NCBI GenBank assembly: GCA_928724745.1
Contig: CAKMXJ010000015.1
Coordinates: forward strand, 124,001-188,000
Source of the DNA: Anthracocystis setariae
Lineage: Eukaryota; Basidiomycota; Ustilaginomycetes; Ustilaginales; Ustilaginaceae
Length of the DNA: 64,000 nt
Direction: 5' to 3'
Positions 29,425 to 39,104 of this stretch are shown here, one piece after another. How positions within the stretch are numbered: the first letter of the stretch is position 1; every line of letters begins with the position of its first letter. The notes beneath the pieces are model-generated. The model ran no database searches. It was given only the letters and a program-made list of their open reading frames with translations, and was not told the DNA's origin. A program made the position numbers and the translations under genes.

Positions 29425-31305
29425 TCAAACATCTTGCCAATCGAGCGAGCCCAAGATAGCCGTCTTCGAAGGCAACCTTCCTGCACTCGGGGAGAGCACT
29501 GTGATCTTTTTGCGCACCGTATCGATGTCAGCTACGTGGACGAAGCCGAGAATGGGAGCGCCTATGATTTCGTCATCGGTCGGATTAGTTGACGAATCCG
29601 GCTGACCTGCTCCTCCCCCACCCCTTGGCGGCTGAATGAGAGCCAACACGCTGTGCAAAAGACTCGTCTGATCGGCAGCCGAATTGGTCGGGTCGAGCTT
29701 TACCAACTGGGTTTCTGTCACAGTCCTGGATGCGCCGATGGGCAACGCTGACGATGGCGCCAGCGATTCTTGCCCAACCTTGTAGATCTCCAGCAAATCA
29801 AAAGGAATGGTGGTACTGTACGGGCTGAGCGAAGGTACACCTCCCAATGGATCACTGTGACCAGGAAGCACCGCTTTGGGCATACCTCCCTCCCCCCCTA
29901 CCCCCCCTGCCGCCGTCCATCCTCCGTAGAAGTACGTTTTGACTTGCAACGACTTCAACCTCGCTCGATACGTTTCGTCAAGTTCCACCACACCCCCGCT
30001 CTTGGGCAGCTTGATCACGTTGACCCTCGGCAACCTCTTTCCTCCCGAACCAGGTATTACGCCTGACTCCACTGCAGCCCCAAACATCTTGGTCATCTCC
30101 AAATTGAGCTTTTCATGCCCCAGCACAACGATCGTGTCGATCTTGAAAGCCTTGACGCAGTGTTGGATGAAAGCATACTTGTTTCTTGCATCCGAGGTGA
30201 TCACACCAGGCGTATCGATAAGCAAGCCGGACATGCGTGAGCGGAAGTCACGAGCAAGACGGCGCTCGACACCTTCAGCGAGCCAATCGACTACGCGGCG
30301 GAAATGACGTTCGTTGTCACGCGGATTCTCGCGACCGAGCCAGAGCGAGAGCGGCGCAACAGAGTGTGCGGTAGAGGTGCCAGGCGGAATCGCGCCTGTC
30401 GTCGAGGTGTTGGTGCCGAAGGGGAATGCGGGCGAGGGCGAGGGCAGAGATGCAAGTGGAAGTGGGGAGAGCGGGAGTGCCGAGAGACAGCAGGGTAGAG
30501 GTGGGGCACCGTCACTTGGATCAAGATTGACTACGACCGGCCACCAACCCGAGATATCGCTGCGCTTCTCTTCCTCTCGTTTGCCTTTTTTTGCTTCTTC
30601 CGACAGGTTGGCTTCCATGTTCGGATAGATGATGCCATCTCCACCCGTGCGGAGACTTTCTGCCACTTTGCCCGCTTCGCCTTTGCCCAGGCTCGCCACT
30701 GCTGGCGAACGAAGCGCATAGTTTGCAAGGAACTTGACCAAACTTGTCTTACCCGCACTCTCCGGGCCAAGCACCATGACTCGTGGACCCTGCCCCTCTG
30801 GCCTGTAGACCGTCTCAGCTGCGGTGCCACTTGGATCCGATTCCGTCTCGCTGTTTTGATCCGTCGTCCTCGGCGCGATATAGCCTGGTTCCAGAACAGA
30901 TCCCGCCAAAGTTGAGAGCAGCTTTGCATCCGCCCTCAACTCCTGCCTTGCCATGATCCTCTTCCTCTCGAGGTACAGGTGCAAGTTAGAATACGCTGTG
31001 TAGACGGGACTCGGCTCGTCAGCAAGATACTCAGTGGAAGCGGAACCAGCGATTTCGAGCTCTGCTCCTCGCCAAGAGGACACAGCAGCCTTTGCTTCAT
31101 CACCGAAAGGGTACCAGCGCTCTTGTGTGCCACCGACAAGCTCAGCACCAAAGATCTCGGCGTCGGGTTCTTCGCCGGCCTGGGTTCGGCCTTGGACAAG
31201 TCGAATCGAAAGCTTTTCATGAGGTTCAAGCTCGAATCGATACTCGGATCGCGGGGGAAGGAAGACCCGTCGGTACTGACTCGAGCCCTCGGCTTGACCG
31301 TCCAT
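29425..31305 (-). CDS. CLP1: Clp1, mRNA cleavage factor / polynucleotide kinase family
   Basis: This is a component of nuclear pre-mRNA cleavage factor (CF IA in yeast, CF IIm in animals) needed for 3'-end formation. The 626 residues have an N-terminal beta domain (RRVFLPPRSEYRFELEPHEKLSIRL and a stretch around ELVGGTQERWYPFGDEAK). The P-loop GPESAGKT lies at 180-187, with WWPVVVNLDPSDGAPPLP, the LIDTPGVI strand and a C-terminal domain (GAPILGFVHVADID, KKITVLSPSAGRLPSK). It is longer than yeast (445) or human (425) Clp1. The excess lies in a Ser/Pro/Glu linker before the P-loop and a Pro/Ser/Thr-rich loop around SALPLSPLPLASLPSPSP. It is a single exon ending 160 bases from the upstream tRNA. 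Confidence 0.93.
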   Translation of the reverse strand: MDGQAEGSSQYRRVFLPPRSEYRFELEPHEKLSIRLVQGRTQAGEEPDAEIFGAELVGGTQERWYPFGDEAKAAVSSWRGAELEIAGSASTEYLADEPSPVYTAYSNLHLYLERKRIMARQELRADAKLLSTLAGSVLEPGYIAPRTTDQNSETESDPSGTAAETVYRPEGQGPRVMVLGPESAGKTSLVKFLANYALRSPAVASLGKGEAGKVAESLRTGGDGIIYPNMEANLSEEAKKGKREEEKRSDISGWWPVVVNLDPSDGAPPLPCCLSALPLSPLPLASLPSPSPAFPFGTNTSTTGAIPPGTSTAHSVAPLSLWLGRENPRDNERHFRRVVDWLAEGVERRLARDFRSRMSGLLIDTPGVITSDARNKYAFIQHCVKAFKIDTIVVLGHEKLNLEMTKMFGAAVESGVIPGSGGKRLPRVNVIKLPKSGGVVELDETYRARLKSLQVKTYFYGGWTAAGGVGGEGGMPKAVLPGHSDPLGGVPSLSPYSTTIPFDLLEIYKVGQESLAPSSALPIGASRTVTETQLVKLDPTNSAADQTSLLHSVLALIQPPRGGGGAGQPDSSTNPTDDEIIGAPILGFVHVADIDTVRKKITVLSPSAGRLPSKTAILGSLDWQDV

Positions 31306-33459
31306 CCTCGCGTTCGGCCTTGAGAGGTGGCAGATGATTCAAAAGGCTGGAAAGGATGGGAAGAAGAGCAAGGTCAACATCATGTGGACCCTGCGACAAA
31401 ACGCGTTGATTGTTTGTTGTGAGATTTCTACCCGACTTCCGCAAATGTCTTTCGAGGGGAAGGATGCTCGATCGGCGATTTCGATTTCATGTTAGGCAGA
31501 CAGTTCGGCACCTCCCGCACACAAAGCCGTGAACTTGCGATGATGCCTATGGCTGCATAAACGTGCACTACGGCGTTAAGAAGACTACCGTCCAAACACC
31601 AACCAATTTCGAACCATGGTCTCCACAAGAGTGTAACGTTCTAGCCTTTTGGTTGACTCCGCAAATGTAGAGCCCTATTTTGCCGAGACGAGTCGAAAGA
31701 AAAGGCGAGGTGCGACGTGCGCCGAGACCGAGATGCAATACAATGCTTGTCTGCACTGCAAGCGAGTACGATGCTGGCCCGGACTCTCAGATGTGACGCC
31801 ATACAGCTTGCCTATGCTCTAGACGAGGTGGCGATGACTTTGTCTCGGAAAGTTCCGCTGGCTATTGCAGCCAGAGCTCTCTGTAGGCCCACTTATAATA
31901 TGACGGGGAGCAAGAGTGTGGGGGGTTAGACAGACCATATGGCATTTTCTTGCCACGGTGTTGGCAAACTTGCCGGCTTGGCAGTTGTGCGCAGAAGAGT
32001 TGACAGGCGATGAATTCGAGATGCCGACAACGCCGCCTTGGGCCGCTGTCATCCGATCGAGATGGCGAACCGGAGTGTGGGGTCTGAGGTGTGGGGTACA
32101 TAAGCTCAAGAACTCGATTTACTTTACTGTAGTGGACTGAGGGATTATTTAGTACCGGCAGAACCAAACGGCGTCGAACTAGCCTGACTGTTACACTACC
32201 GCATTGAAGGCTCTGCCACCGTCTCACAACAGTTGCTAAACTGTACCGTATAGAAATGAATGAGGCCCACAAAGGTTGTTGGGAGCGGGGAAGGTGGAAA
32301 GAAGCACGAGCACCTCGGCACCACAGCGGTGCACTATCGGGCAATCAATCTGGGCTGACCAGAGATGGGAGATGGTCGGTCATTCACAGAATGGTTGTGT
32401 CCTCTACCGGTGTATGTACTGCTGTAGTGGGGTTTGGACGGCGACAGAGCTAGGCATTTGGTCCCCGGGCTAGTTTACGCAGTGTTTTGGATCTTTAATT
32501 TAATTTTTTTCTTTGAAAAGGAACCTTTTCCCCGCTCGAGCCATCCATGATTCTGTTTTGCTCCACAAGTGATTCGCCGAAAACGAGGCTAGGGCCGCGA
32601 CATTCATTTTGGCCGAATGAACGGCAATGCAGTGGAGGCAGACAGGAGTACAGTATGTGTGAGAGAGGGCAGCAAAACATGCAAGCCCAAACATGATCTG
32701 CAAGCATGGCTTTTCCAATTGCGTTGCCTCGTCCAGCCAAGGCCAAGCGATTCAGTGCGGTTGTCGACAAGAGCACACTGAAAAAGACGAAAGGAGCTCG
32801 TCGGACGATCTGGCCGATGCGCCGAGGTTCTGAGTGGGTGGGTATGTTGGGTGAGCGTCGCAGCCAATTCCGTTCCATTCCACACCACACCACAGTACGC
32901 CCGCTTAGCCGCAAGACTTGGCATTATTCCTGCATCGCATCTCTACCGCTTCTCTGAGACATGGCCTGAGCCACTGCCATCCTGAGCCACTCTCGCTTTT
33001 CTGCCCTGTGCAGCTGCCGCCTCTCGTGCTCTCTTTGCTCTTTCTCCTACTCTCTCTCTCTCTACCTCTCAATGTGGAGAGAGCCAAGTCAAGCCTCGAT
33101 TGCCTTTGCCTGTGCCTGTGCCTGCGCCTCTACTGCCGTTGTCGCTGGACCTGTTCGCCGTCCGAGTTGCCCGTCGACCAGCCAACCAGCCACCTTGCTT
33201 TTGTCCGTCCGTCCCACGCAAACAAAGTCACGCGGCCCAAACGCTTGAACCTATAAAGACTCCACCTTGACCGTCGAGCATCCCCGCCTTAGAGATTTCC
33301 TTGTCCACTCCATCACACCTTGACCTCGTTCCACTCCCCCACGATCCAAGCGTGTTTGCCCCAATAGCCCAATAGCCTGTCGACTCGTAGACAGACAAGG
33401 ACCGTCTTCATCACGCACTACACCCTCTAGAGCGCATTCCCACCGGAACTTAGCCCACC
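31306..33459. other. Divergent promoter region, CLP1 / acetyl-CoA synthetase
   Basis: This 2.15-kb region is free of supported genes. The acetyl-CoA synthetase side has CT-rich runs (about 33020-33070), an imperfect GCCTGT repeat (33103-33126) and TATAAA at 33252-33257, about 200 bases before the ATG. A tRNA-like fragment near 31600-31660 (minus strand) was rejected. Confidence 0.45.
33252..33257 (+). promoter_or_regulatory. Possible TATA box of acetyl-CoA synthetase
   Basis: TATAAA lies 203 bases before the ATG, followed by a CT-rich leader. Its position fits a fungal core promoter with a leader of about 150 nt. This is inference from position and sequence only. Confidence 0.35.
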
Positions 33460-35694
33460 ATGGCTGAAGCAGACACCCCCGAAGTCCCAACTTTCGAGGT
33501 CGCTTCGCGTCTCTTGGGTAACGATGGCCGCCCTGCTCCTCACGTCAACGCTGACAAATATGCCGCCGAATACCCCCAATCCATCAACAACACTGACGAG
33601 TTCTTTGGCAAGGTGAGTAACGAATGCGGTCTCGAATTACCTTCCACGGTCTGCGTCGGCTTCGGCTGGTCCGGTGCCGTCAATCGGTGCTTTGATGGAG
33701 CGCACGACTAGTGGATGTGCCGATTGGAACAGGCGTATATGGCTCTTTCGCACGGTCTCGGATGCTTCCGAGAGCATGGCGATGGCGCAGGCCCTGAACG
33801 AGACAGAACGATATGTACTAATTCCTAGGCTATTTCTTTTCACTTCAAACAGCTCGCCAAGGAAATGATTGACTGGGATGTCCCCTTCAAGACCGTTCGT
33901 TCCGGCGGATTCGAGAACGGCGACGTTGCCTGGTTCAACGAGGGTCGCCTCAACGCTGCCTACAACTGTGTCGACCGATGGGCCCACAAGTACCCCGACC
34001 GTGTTGCCATCATCTACGAGGCGGATGAACCCGGCCAGCACCAGGAGATCACCTACTCGCAGCTCCTCGTCCAGGTCTCGCAGGCCGCCAACATGCTCAA
34101 GTCTCTCGGCGTCAAGAAGGGCGACACTGTCATTGTCTACCTTCCCATGATCCCCGAGGCTGCCGTTGCCCTCCTCGCCTGTGCCCGTATCGGTGCCATC
34201 CACTCGGTCGTTTTCGCTGGTTTCTCCGCCGACTCGCTCCGCGACCGTACCAACGACTGCGGCGCTCGTGTCGTCATCACTACCGACGAGGGCAAGCGTG
34301 GTGGCCGAACCATCGCCACCAAGAGCATCGTCGATGCCGCTCTCAAGGAGTGCCAGAAGGTCGAACACGTCGTTGTCGTCAAGCGCACCGGCGGCCAGGT
34401 CAGCTTCGACGAGAAGCGCGACATCTGGTGGCACGAGGCTTGCTCTCGCGAGCGAGCATACTGCCCTCCCGAGTCCATGAGCTCCGAGGATCCTCTGTTC
34501 ATCCTCTACACCTCCGGCTCCACCGGTAAGCCCAAGGGTGTCGTCCACGCCACCGCCGGCTACCTTCTGGGTACCGCCTTGACCCTCCGACACGTCTTCG
34601 ATGTGCACCCCGACAAGGGCGACCGCTTCGCCTGCATGGCTGACGTCGGTTGGATCACTGGTCACTCGTACATTGTTTACGGTCCTTTGATGAACGGTGT
34701 CACTACGCTCGTCTTCGAGTCGACCCCTGTTTACCCCTCGCCCTCACGATACTGGGAGATCGTCGACACCCACAAACTCACTCAGTTCTACACTGCTCCC
34801 ACTTCCATTCGTCTTTTGCGACGACTGGGTGACGAGCACGTCAAGAAGCACGATCTCTCGTCCCTGCGCGTCATCGGTTCCGTCGGCGAGCCCATCAACC
34901 CCGAGGCGTGGCACTGGTACAACGACAACGTTGGCCGTCAACAGTGTGCCATCGTGGACACTTACTGGATGACCGAGTCCGGTTCTATCATGATCACCCC
35001 TCTGCCTGGGGCGACCAAGACCAAGCCCGGTTCGGCCACCTTCCCCTTCTGGGGTATCAAGCCCGTTCTGCTCGACCCCACCTCGGGCACCGTGCTTGAG
35101 GGCAACAACGTTGAGGGTGTGTTGGCTATCGGGCAGCCCTGGCCCTCGGTCGCGCGCACCGTTTACGGCGACCACCAGCGATTCCTCGACACCTACATGC
35201 GACCATACAAAGGATACTTCTTCACTGGCGACGGTGCTGCTCGTGACAAGGACGGCTACATTTGGATCAAGGGTCGTGTCGACGATGTTATCAACGTTTC
35301 CGGTCACCGTCTCTCGACCGCCGAGATCGAGTCTGCTCTTATTCAGCACCCTGGTGTTGCCGAGACTGCTGTTGTTGGTATCCCCGACGAAGTCACGGGC
35401 CAGACCATCGCTGCCTACGTCACGCTCAAGCCCGAGTTCTCTTACGACTCGGAGGAGGCTCTCACCAAGGAGCTTGTCATCCAGGTGCGCAGGAACATCG
35501 GTCCCTTCGCGGCGCCCAAGAAGATCATCATTGTGAACGACTTGCCCAAGACCAGGTCGGGTAAGATCATGAGGAGGTTGTTGAGGAAGTGCGCTAGTCA
35601 TGATACCGAGAACTTGGGCGATCTGTCGAGCTTGGCGGACCCAAGTGTGATTGACCACATCAAGGAGAAGACCATGTCCTTTGACAAGAAGTAA
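33460..35694 (+). CDS. Acetyl-CoA synthetase
   Basis: This enzyme activates acetate with ATP and CoA to acetyl-CoA through acetyl-AMP (fungal FacA/Acs1). I read join(33460..33612,33853..35694), 664 residues. Exon 1 encodes [12 protein letters not shown] and continues to NNTDEFFGK. The donor GTGAGT at 33613 and acceptor AAACAG before 33853 join in phase 0 to [15 protein letters not shown]. Adenylate-forming motifs are [16 protein letters not shown] (P-loop), [49 protein letters not shown] (split here: [13 protein letters not shown] hinge) and the C-terminal catalytic Lys in [11 protein letters not shown]. Length and architecture are normal. Codon use is strongly C-ending, as expected for a highly expressed gene. 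A TATAAA lies about 200 bases upstream. Confidence 0.97.
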
Positions 35695-36252
35695 ATGAGA
35701 CTACCTTTCAATCAGTCAGTCAAGAATGTCGTAGCAACGATGTATGTATAACCCTGATGCTCGAACATAATCGATGAGTGGCATAAGTATCTTCTCAAGG
35801 CGTTTGTGACAGTGGTGTTGAAGCTTGTGAAGGTGCTGAGAAAGTTTGTTTTAACCGAACGCCGCGCACGGAGCACACGCAATCTTGGCGTGCTGAATTA
35901 CCGGATGGATATAAGCCGTTGCATATCCTCTGTGTCGGTGGTCGATCGTTCTTCTACAGCGGTGCAGAGAAGTTCATGTCTGATTTTCACTTACACTACT
36001 TGCGATGCGGAGCGAAAGACGCAATACGCTAGGGTCTTGTTCTTGTCCAGCTTCTGTTGATAGCAGGGGACTGAAATGTCGAGTCCGCGGGGATGTCGAA
36101 GAGGCAGAGCGGAGGTAGATTCATCCGCCTTTTTTTTTTGGAGTAAGTGCCTCTGGATATCGCCGGCTACACACCCGCTCAGCCTTGCCTATAAGTGTTG
36201 CGAGGGCCCACCTCCCTCCCTTTTCTTTCCGTGCTCTTTGTGTTGCAACGTA
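35695..36252. other. Spacer between acetyl-CoA synthetase and quinone oxidoreductase
   Basis: This holds the 3' UTR of the synthetase and the promoter of the next gene, with a T10 run near 36130 and a CT-rich leader (about 36205-36252). No gene is seen. Confidence 0.45.
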
Positions 36253-37329
36253 ATGTCCCATCGACTCGCTTCCCTTGCTCGACACCTTCCCCCTCCTACT
36301 GTCAACCGTCTTACCGCTCTCTTGCCAAGCATTCGCAGCATGTCCACTGTTCAAGCGCTTCAAATCGAAAAACAGGGTGGACCAGAGGTCGTCCAGGTCG
36401 TTGCCGTTGCTGCTCCCACCCTTCCCGGTAGCAAACATGTCGTGGTCAAGAACGAGTATGCTGGTGTCAACATGATTGACACCTACCATTTTGGCGGGCT
36501 TTATCCGCTCAAGTGCCCCATCATCCTTGGTCAGGAGGCGGCCGGCGTTGTCGAATCCGTCGACCCGGACGTGACCTCTGTCAAGCCGGGTGATCGAGTC
36601 GTCCAGTACGGTGGAGGAAGCTATACCGAGAAGCAGCTACTCCCCGCCGAACGTGTGGTCAAGGTTCCTAGTTCCATCGACACCAAAACCGCTGCGGCTG
36701 TGTACCTGCAGGGTCTCACCGCCCTCACTTTGCTCAAGGAAGCTCATCCTGTCAAGAAGGGCGACTGGCTTCTCGTCACCGCTGCCGCGGGTGGAGTTGG
36801 TCTTCTCCTCTGCCAAATGGGCGCAGCTTTTGGAGCCAAGGTCATCGCTGTGACTAGTACCAAGGAGAAATGCGACCTCGCCCTTGCCCACGGCGCCTCC
36901 CATGCGCTCCTGTACAACAAAGAGAACCCCGCGGAATACGTAGCCGAAATCATGCGCATCACCGACAACCACGGAGTCGACGGCATCCTCGACGGTGTCG
37001 GCGCCGACACTTGGGAATCCAACTTTGAAATCGCAGCTCGCAAAGGCACCATCGCCACCTTCGGCAACGCCAGCGGGCCCGTACCCGCCTTCCCACCCCT
37101 CAGACTCTCCCAGAAGAACCTCAAAATCTGCCGACCCACGCTCTTCAACTACGTCGCCACCAGAGAGGAGAGAGAAACCTACTCAAACCAACTCTTCGAA
37201 ATGATCCAGCAGGGAAAGCTCAAGGTGAATATCCACAAGGAGTACAACCTCGACACAGAAGGTGTCAGACAGGCGTTCGCCGATATCAAGTCCAGAAAGA
37301 CTACGGGCAAGTTGGTCGTCAAGGTCTAA
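36253..37329 (+). CDS. NADPH:quinone oxidoreductase (zeta-crystallin-like MDR)
   Basis: This is a zinc-independent medium-chain reductase that reduces quinones with NADPH, like yeast Zta1. The 358 residues show the GroES-like N-domain (NEYAGVNMIDTYHFGGLYP, PIILGQEAAGVVE), the quinone reductase block around QGLTALTLL and the Rossmann motif AAAGGVGLLLCQMG. The zinc-ligand Cys cluster is absent, as in this subgroup. The first 29 residues (MSHRLASLARHL and following) are basic and acid-free, like a mitochondrial presequence. A second Met at residue 30 (position 36340, MSTVQALQ) begins exactly where cytosolic homologues start, so two products are possible. It is a single exon. Confidence 0.92.
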   Translation: MSHRLASLARHLPPPTVNRLTALLPSIRSMSTVQALQIEKQGGPEVVQVVAVAAPTLPGSKHVVVKNEYAGVNMIDTYHFGGLYPLKCPIILGQEAAGVVESVDPDVTSVKPGDRVVQYGGGSYTEKQLLPAERVVKVPSSIDTKTAAAVYLQGLTALTLLKEAHPVKKGDWLLVTAAAGGVGLLLCQMGAAFGAKVIAVTSTKEKCDLALAHGASHALLYNKENPAEYVAEIMRITDNHGVDGILDGVGADTWESNFEIAARKGTIATFGNASGPVPAFPPLRLSQKNLKICRPTLFNYVATREERETYSNQLFEMIQQGKLKVNIHKEYNLDTEGVRQAFADIKSRKTTGKLVVKV

Positions 37330-37445
37330 ATCGCGGTTCACTGCAATCTAAGCGCCAACAGTGTACTCTTGTATCGTGTGTGTGTCAAGGTTCTTGGTGC
37401 GGCTTTGAAGGAGAAACAGGTCTAGTCTGTGAGGGCCGATGAGGG

Positions 37446-39104
37446 TTAGTGTTGGGGGTTTGTTCCTCTTTTTCTCCAGCTGCCATCGCCATCGGTCTGC
37501 GAATGAGGGGCAGTGCCGATCGCCAAACCCAAACCCAAACCCAACCCGAAGCCTAGCGATTGACCCAGTGAAGCGGGCGATCGACTGGGCGGCTGAGCAT
37601 GCAATCTAGCGAACGGCGATGAGGATGAGTTTGGCGATCGAGGAGCGGGTTGACGGTCCGCATTTGGCGAGGTGGGCGTAAGTGGAGATGGTACTACGAC
37701 GACGTGATGAGTGCTGACCGTAGGTGTACGAGCCAAAAAGTGCGGATTGTCAAGCCTATACAACCCAACCCGCCGACCCTCGTCGCCAGCTTTCGCCTCA
37801 TGAGTGCTGAACTCGAGCAAAATCCCAGCTTCGTTCTCCAACTCGAGCAACTCGATCAACTTGCTCCCAATCCGATTCACACTCTCCACATCGCTCGCAT
37901 CCCTCACCCACACCGCAATCCGATCCCCCCGAGGCTTGACACTACAAACCCCACCACACACCTCATCGCGCGCATCCATCTCCTCGCCAATCAAGCCCAA
38001 CACCAACCACAACCAACTCCGATCCACCAACGCCGCATTACGGCTGCGGAACGTAATCACCCACTTACCGCCTCTCCCGTTGCGTGCGTCTTCCCACATT
38101 GGCTTGATCCCGTCCTTGAATACGTGGTAGCTCGAGTGGCGCTCCAGCTGCGATGGGCGTCGCAGCTTGGCGAAACAGCCGAGGAATGTCTCCACGCATC
38201 GGTAGCTGCCGATGGTGCGGAGGTTTGCTTCCCACGTACAGGGGCTCAGCGTAGGGGTTGGGGACTGGGACGTTCCATGCAATGCAGGGGTGGCAGCATC
38301 GGTCGGACGCGAGTCGAAGAACAACGTCCATTCGTGCTGCAGCGGGTACATAATGACCGCTTTGGAGGGGGGCGTCGGCAGCGGATGAGCCAGCTTCGGA
38401 ATGGTATTGGTGTTGGTCGCGACTGAGATGACTGGCTTGATCGCTGCTGGTTCCGATTCTTTGATAGTCGGCTTGGCGTGCTCAACGATGGAGGCTAGTG
38501 CTGGAGTCGATCGCTCAAGGTTCGAATCGGAGCCAGCTGACGATGTCGGAGCGTCCGACTCGTTCTTCTTGGGCGACGATGGCGTGGACTCCATCTTTGC
38601 ATCTGCTTGCTGACTGCCTCTCGTGGTGTCTGCGCTCTTGACGCACAGATCTTTTCGGGCCATCCGATCGCGGATCTCTTCGAAGCTCGGAAGACCGTTC
38701 GCCAGCATACGCTTCGTCGGTGAGCATGCACCCGAAGAAGTTTCTTTGGCAAACACGCATATCGTCGAAGCTTCCTTCAGCGGCGAGCCAGGCACAGAGG
38801 GGCTCTTGCGTTCCCCCTGATGCTGCTGAGGAGAACCGGGGATCCTTCCCGTCAACTCTAGTCGTAGTCTTGGGCTTTCCATCTGCTTGACAGGCGAATT
38901 CGTCGGCGTGCAAGCGTCCCTGTCACGGTTGAGACGAGCAGCGATATCGCTCAGAGTGGGCAGCTTTGAAGGTGAGCGTACAAGACTTGGGGTACCCAGC
39001 CGAGTGGGAGAAGCAGAGCACGATGTTGTCGGCCTGGTGTTTTCGTCTTGTGATGAGGTGCTCATCATCCGCACAGGCGCTCTGCGAATGCTCATTGAAG
39101 CCAT
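37446..39104 (-). CDS. eIF4E-like cap-binding protein with a long N-terminus
   Basis: This is predicted to bind the m7G mRNA cap. The 552 residues split into a 240-residue disordered Ser/Pro-rich N-terminus, an eIF4E core (about 250-425) and a low-complexity tail. The core begins PLQHEWTLFFDSR and keeps the cap-stacking tryptophans: W291 (TWEANL, human W56) and W337 in PMWED (human W102, with E338 as the human E103 equivalent). W399 (AVWV) matches human W166. The dorsal Trp73 used to bind eIF4G is replaced by Leu308 (VETFL instead of VEDFW). The N-terminus repeats a short motif, LPTLSDIAARLN (49-60) and LPSFEEIRDRMA (138-149). The protein is therefore a divergent class, possibly a repressor-type 4E rather than the housekeeping factor. 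It is a single exon. Confidence 0.82.
   Translation of the reverse strand: MASMSIRRAPVRMMSTSSQDENTRPTTSCSASPTRLGTPSLVRSPSKLPTLSDIAARLNRDRDACTPTNSPVKQMESPRLRLELTGRIPGSPQQHQGERKSPSVPGSPLKEASTICVFAKETSSGACSPTKRMLANGLPSFEEIRDRMARKDLCVKSADTTRGSQQADAKMESTPSSPKKNESDAPTSSAGSDSNLERSTPALASIVEHAKPTIKESEPAAIKPVISVATNTNTIPKLAHPLPTPPSKAVIMYPLQHEWTLFFDSRPTDAATPALHGTSQSPTPTLSPCTWEANLRTIGSYRCVETFLGCFAKLRRPSQLERHSSYHVFKDGIKPMWEDARNGRGGKWVITFRSRNAALVDRSWLWLVLGLIGEEMDARDEVCGGVCSVKPRGDRIAVWVRDASDVESVNRIGSKLIELLELENEAGILLEFSTHEAKAGDEGRRVGLYRLDNPHFLARTPTVSTHHVVVVPSPLTPTSPNADRQPAPRSPNSSSSPFARLHAQPPSRSPASLGQSLGFGLGLGLGLAIGTAPHSQTDGDGSWRKRGTNPQH

Noticed and set aside
31600..31665. tRNA-like fragment on the minus strand containing ATGGTTCGAAATTGGT
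   Set aside because: The T-loop sequence is present, but the T stem does not pair properly, no matching acceptor stem exists and the anticodon stem is unpaired, so it is not a functional tRNA gene.
33637..34665. 342-residue open frame antisense to acetyl-CoA synthetase
   Set aside because: It is a shadow of C-ending codon use. The sense product is unambiguous.
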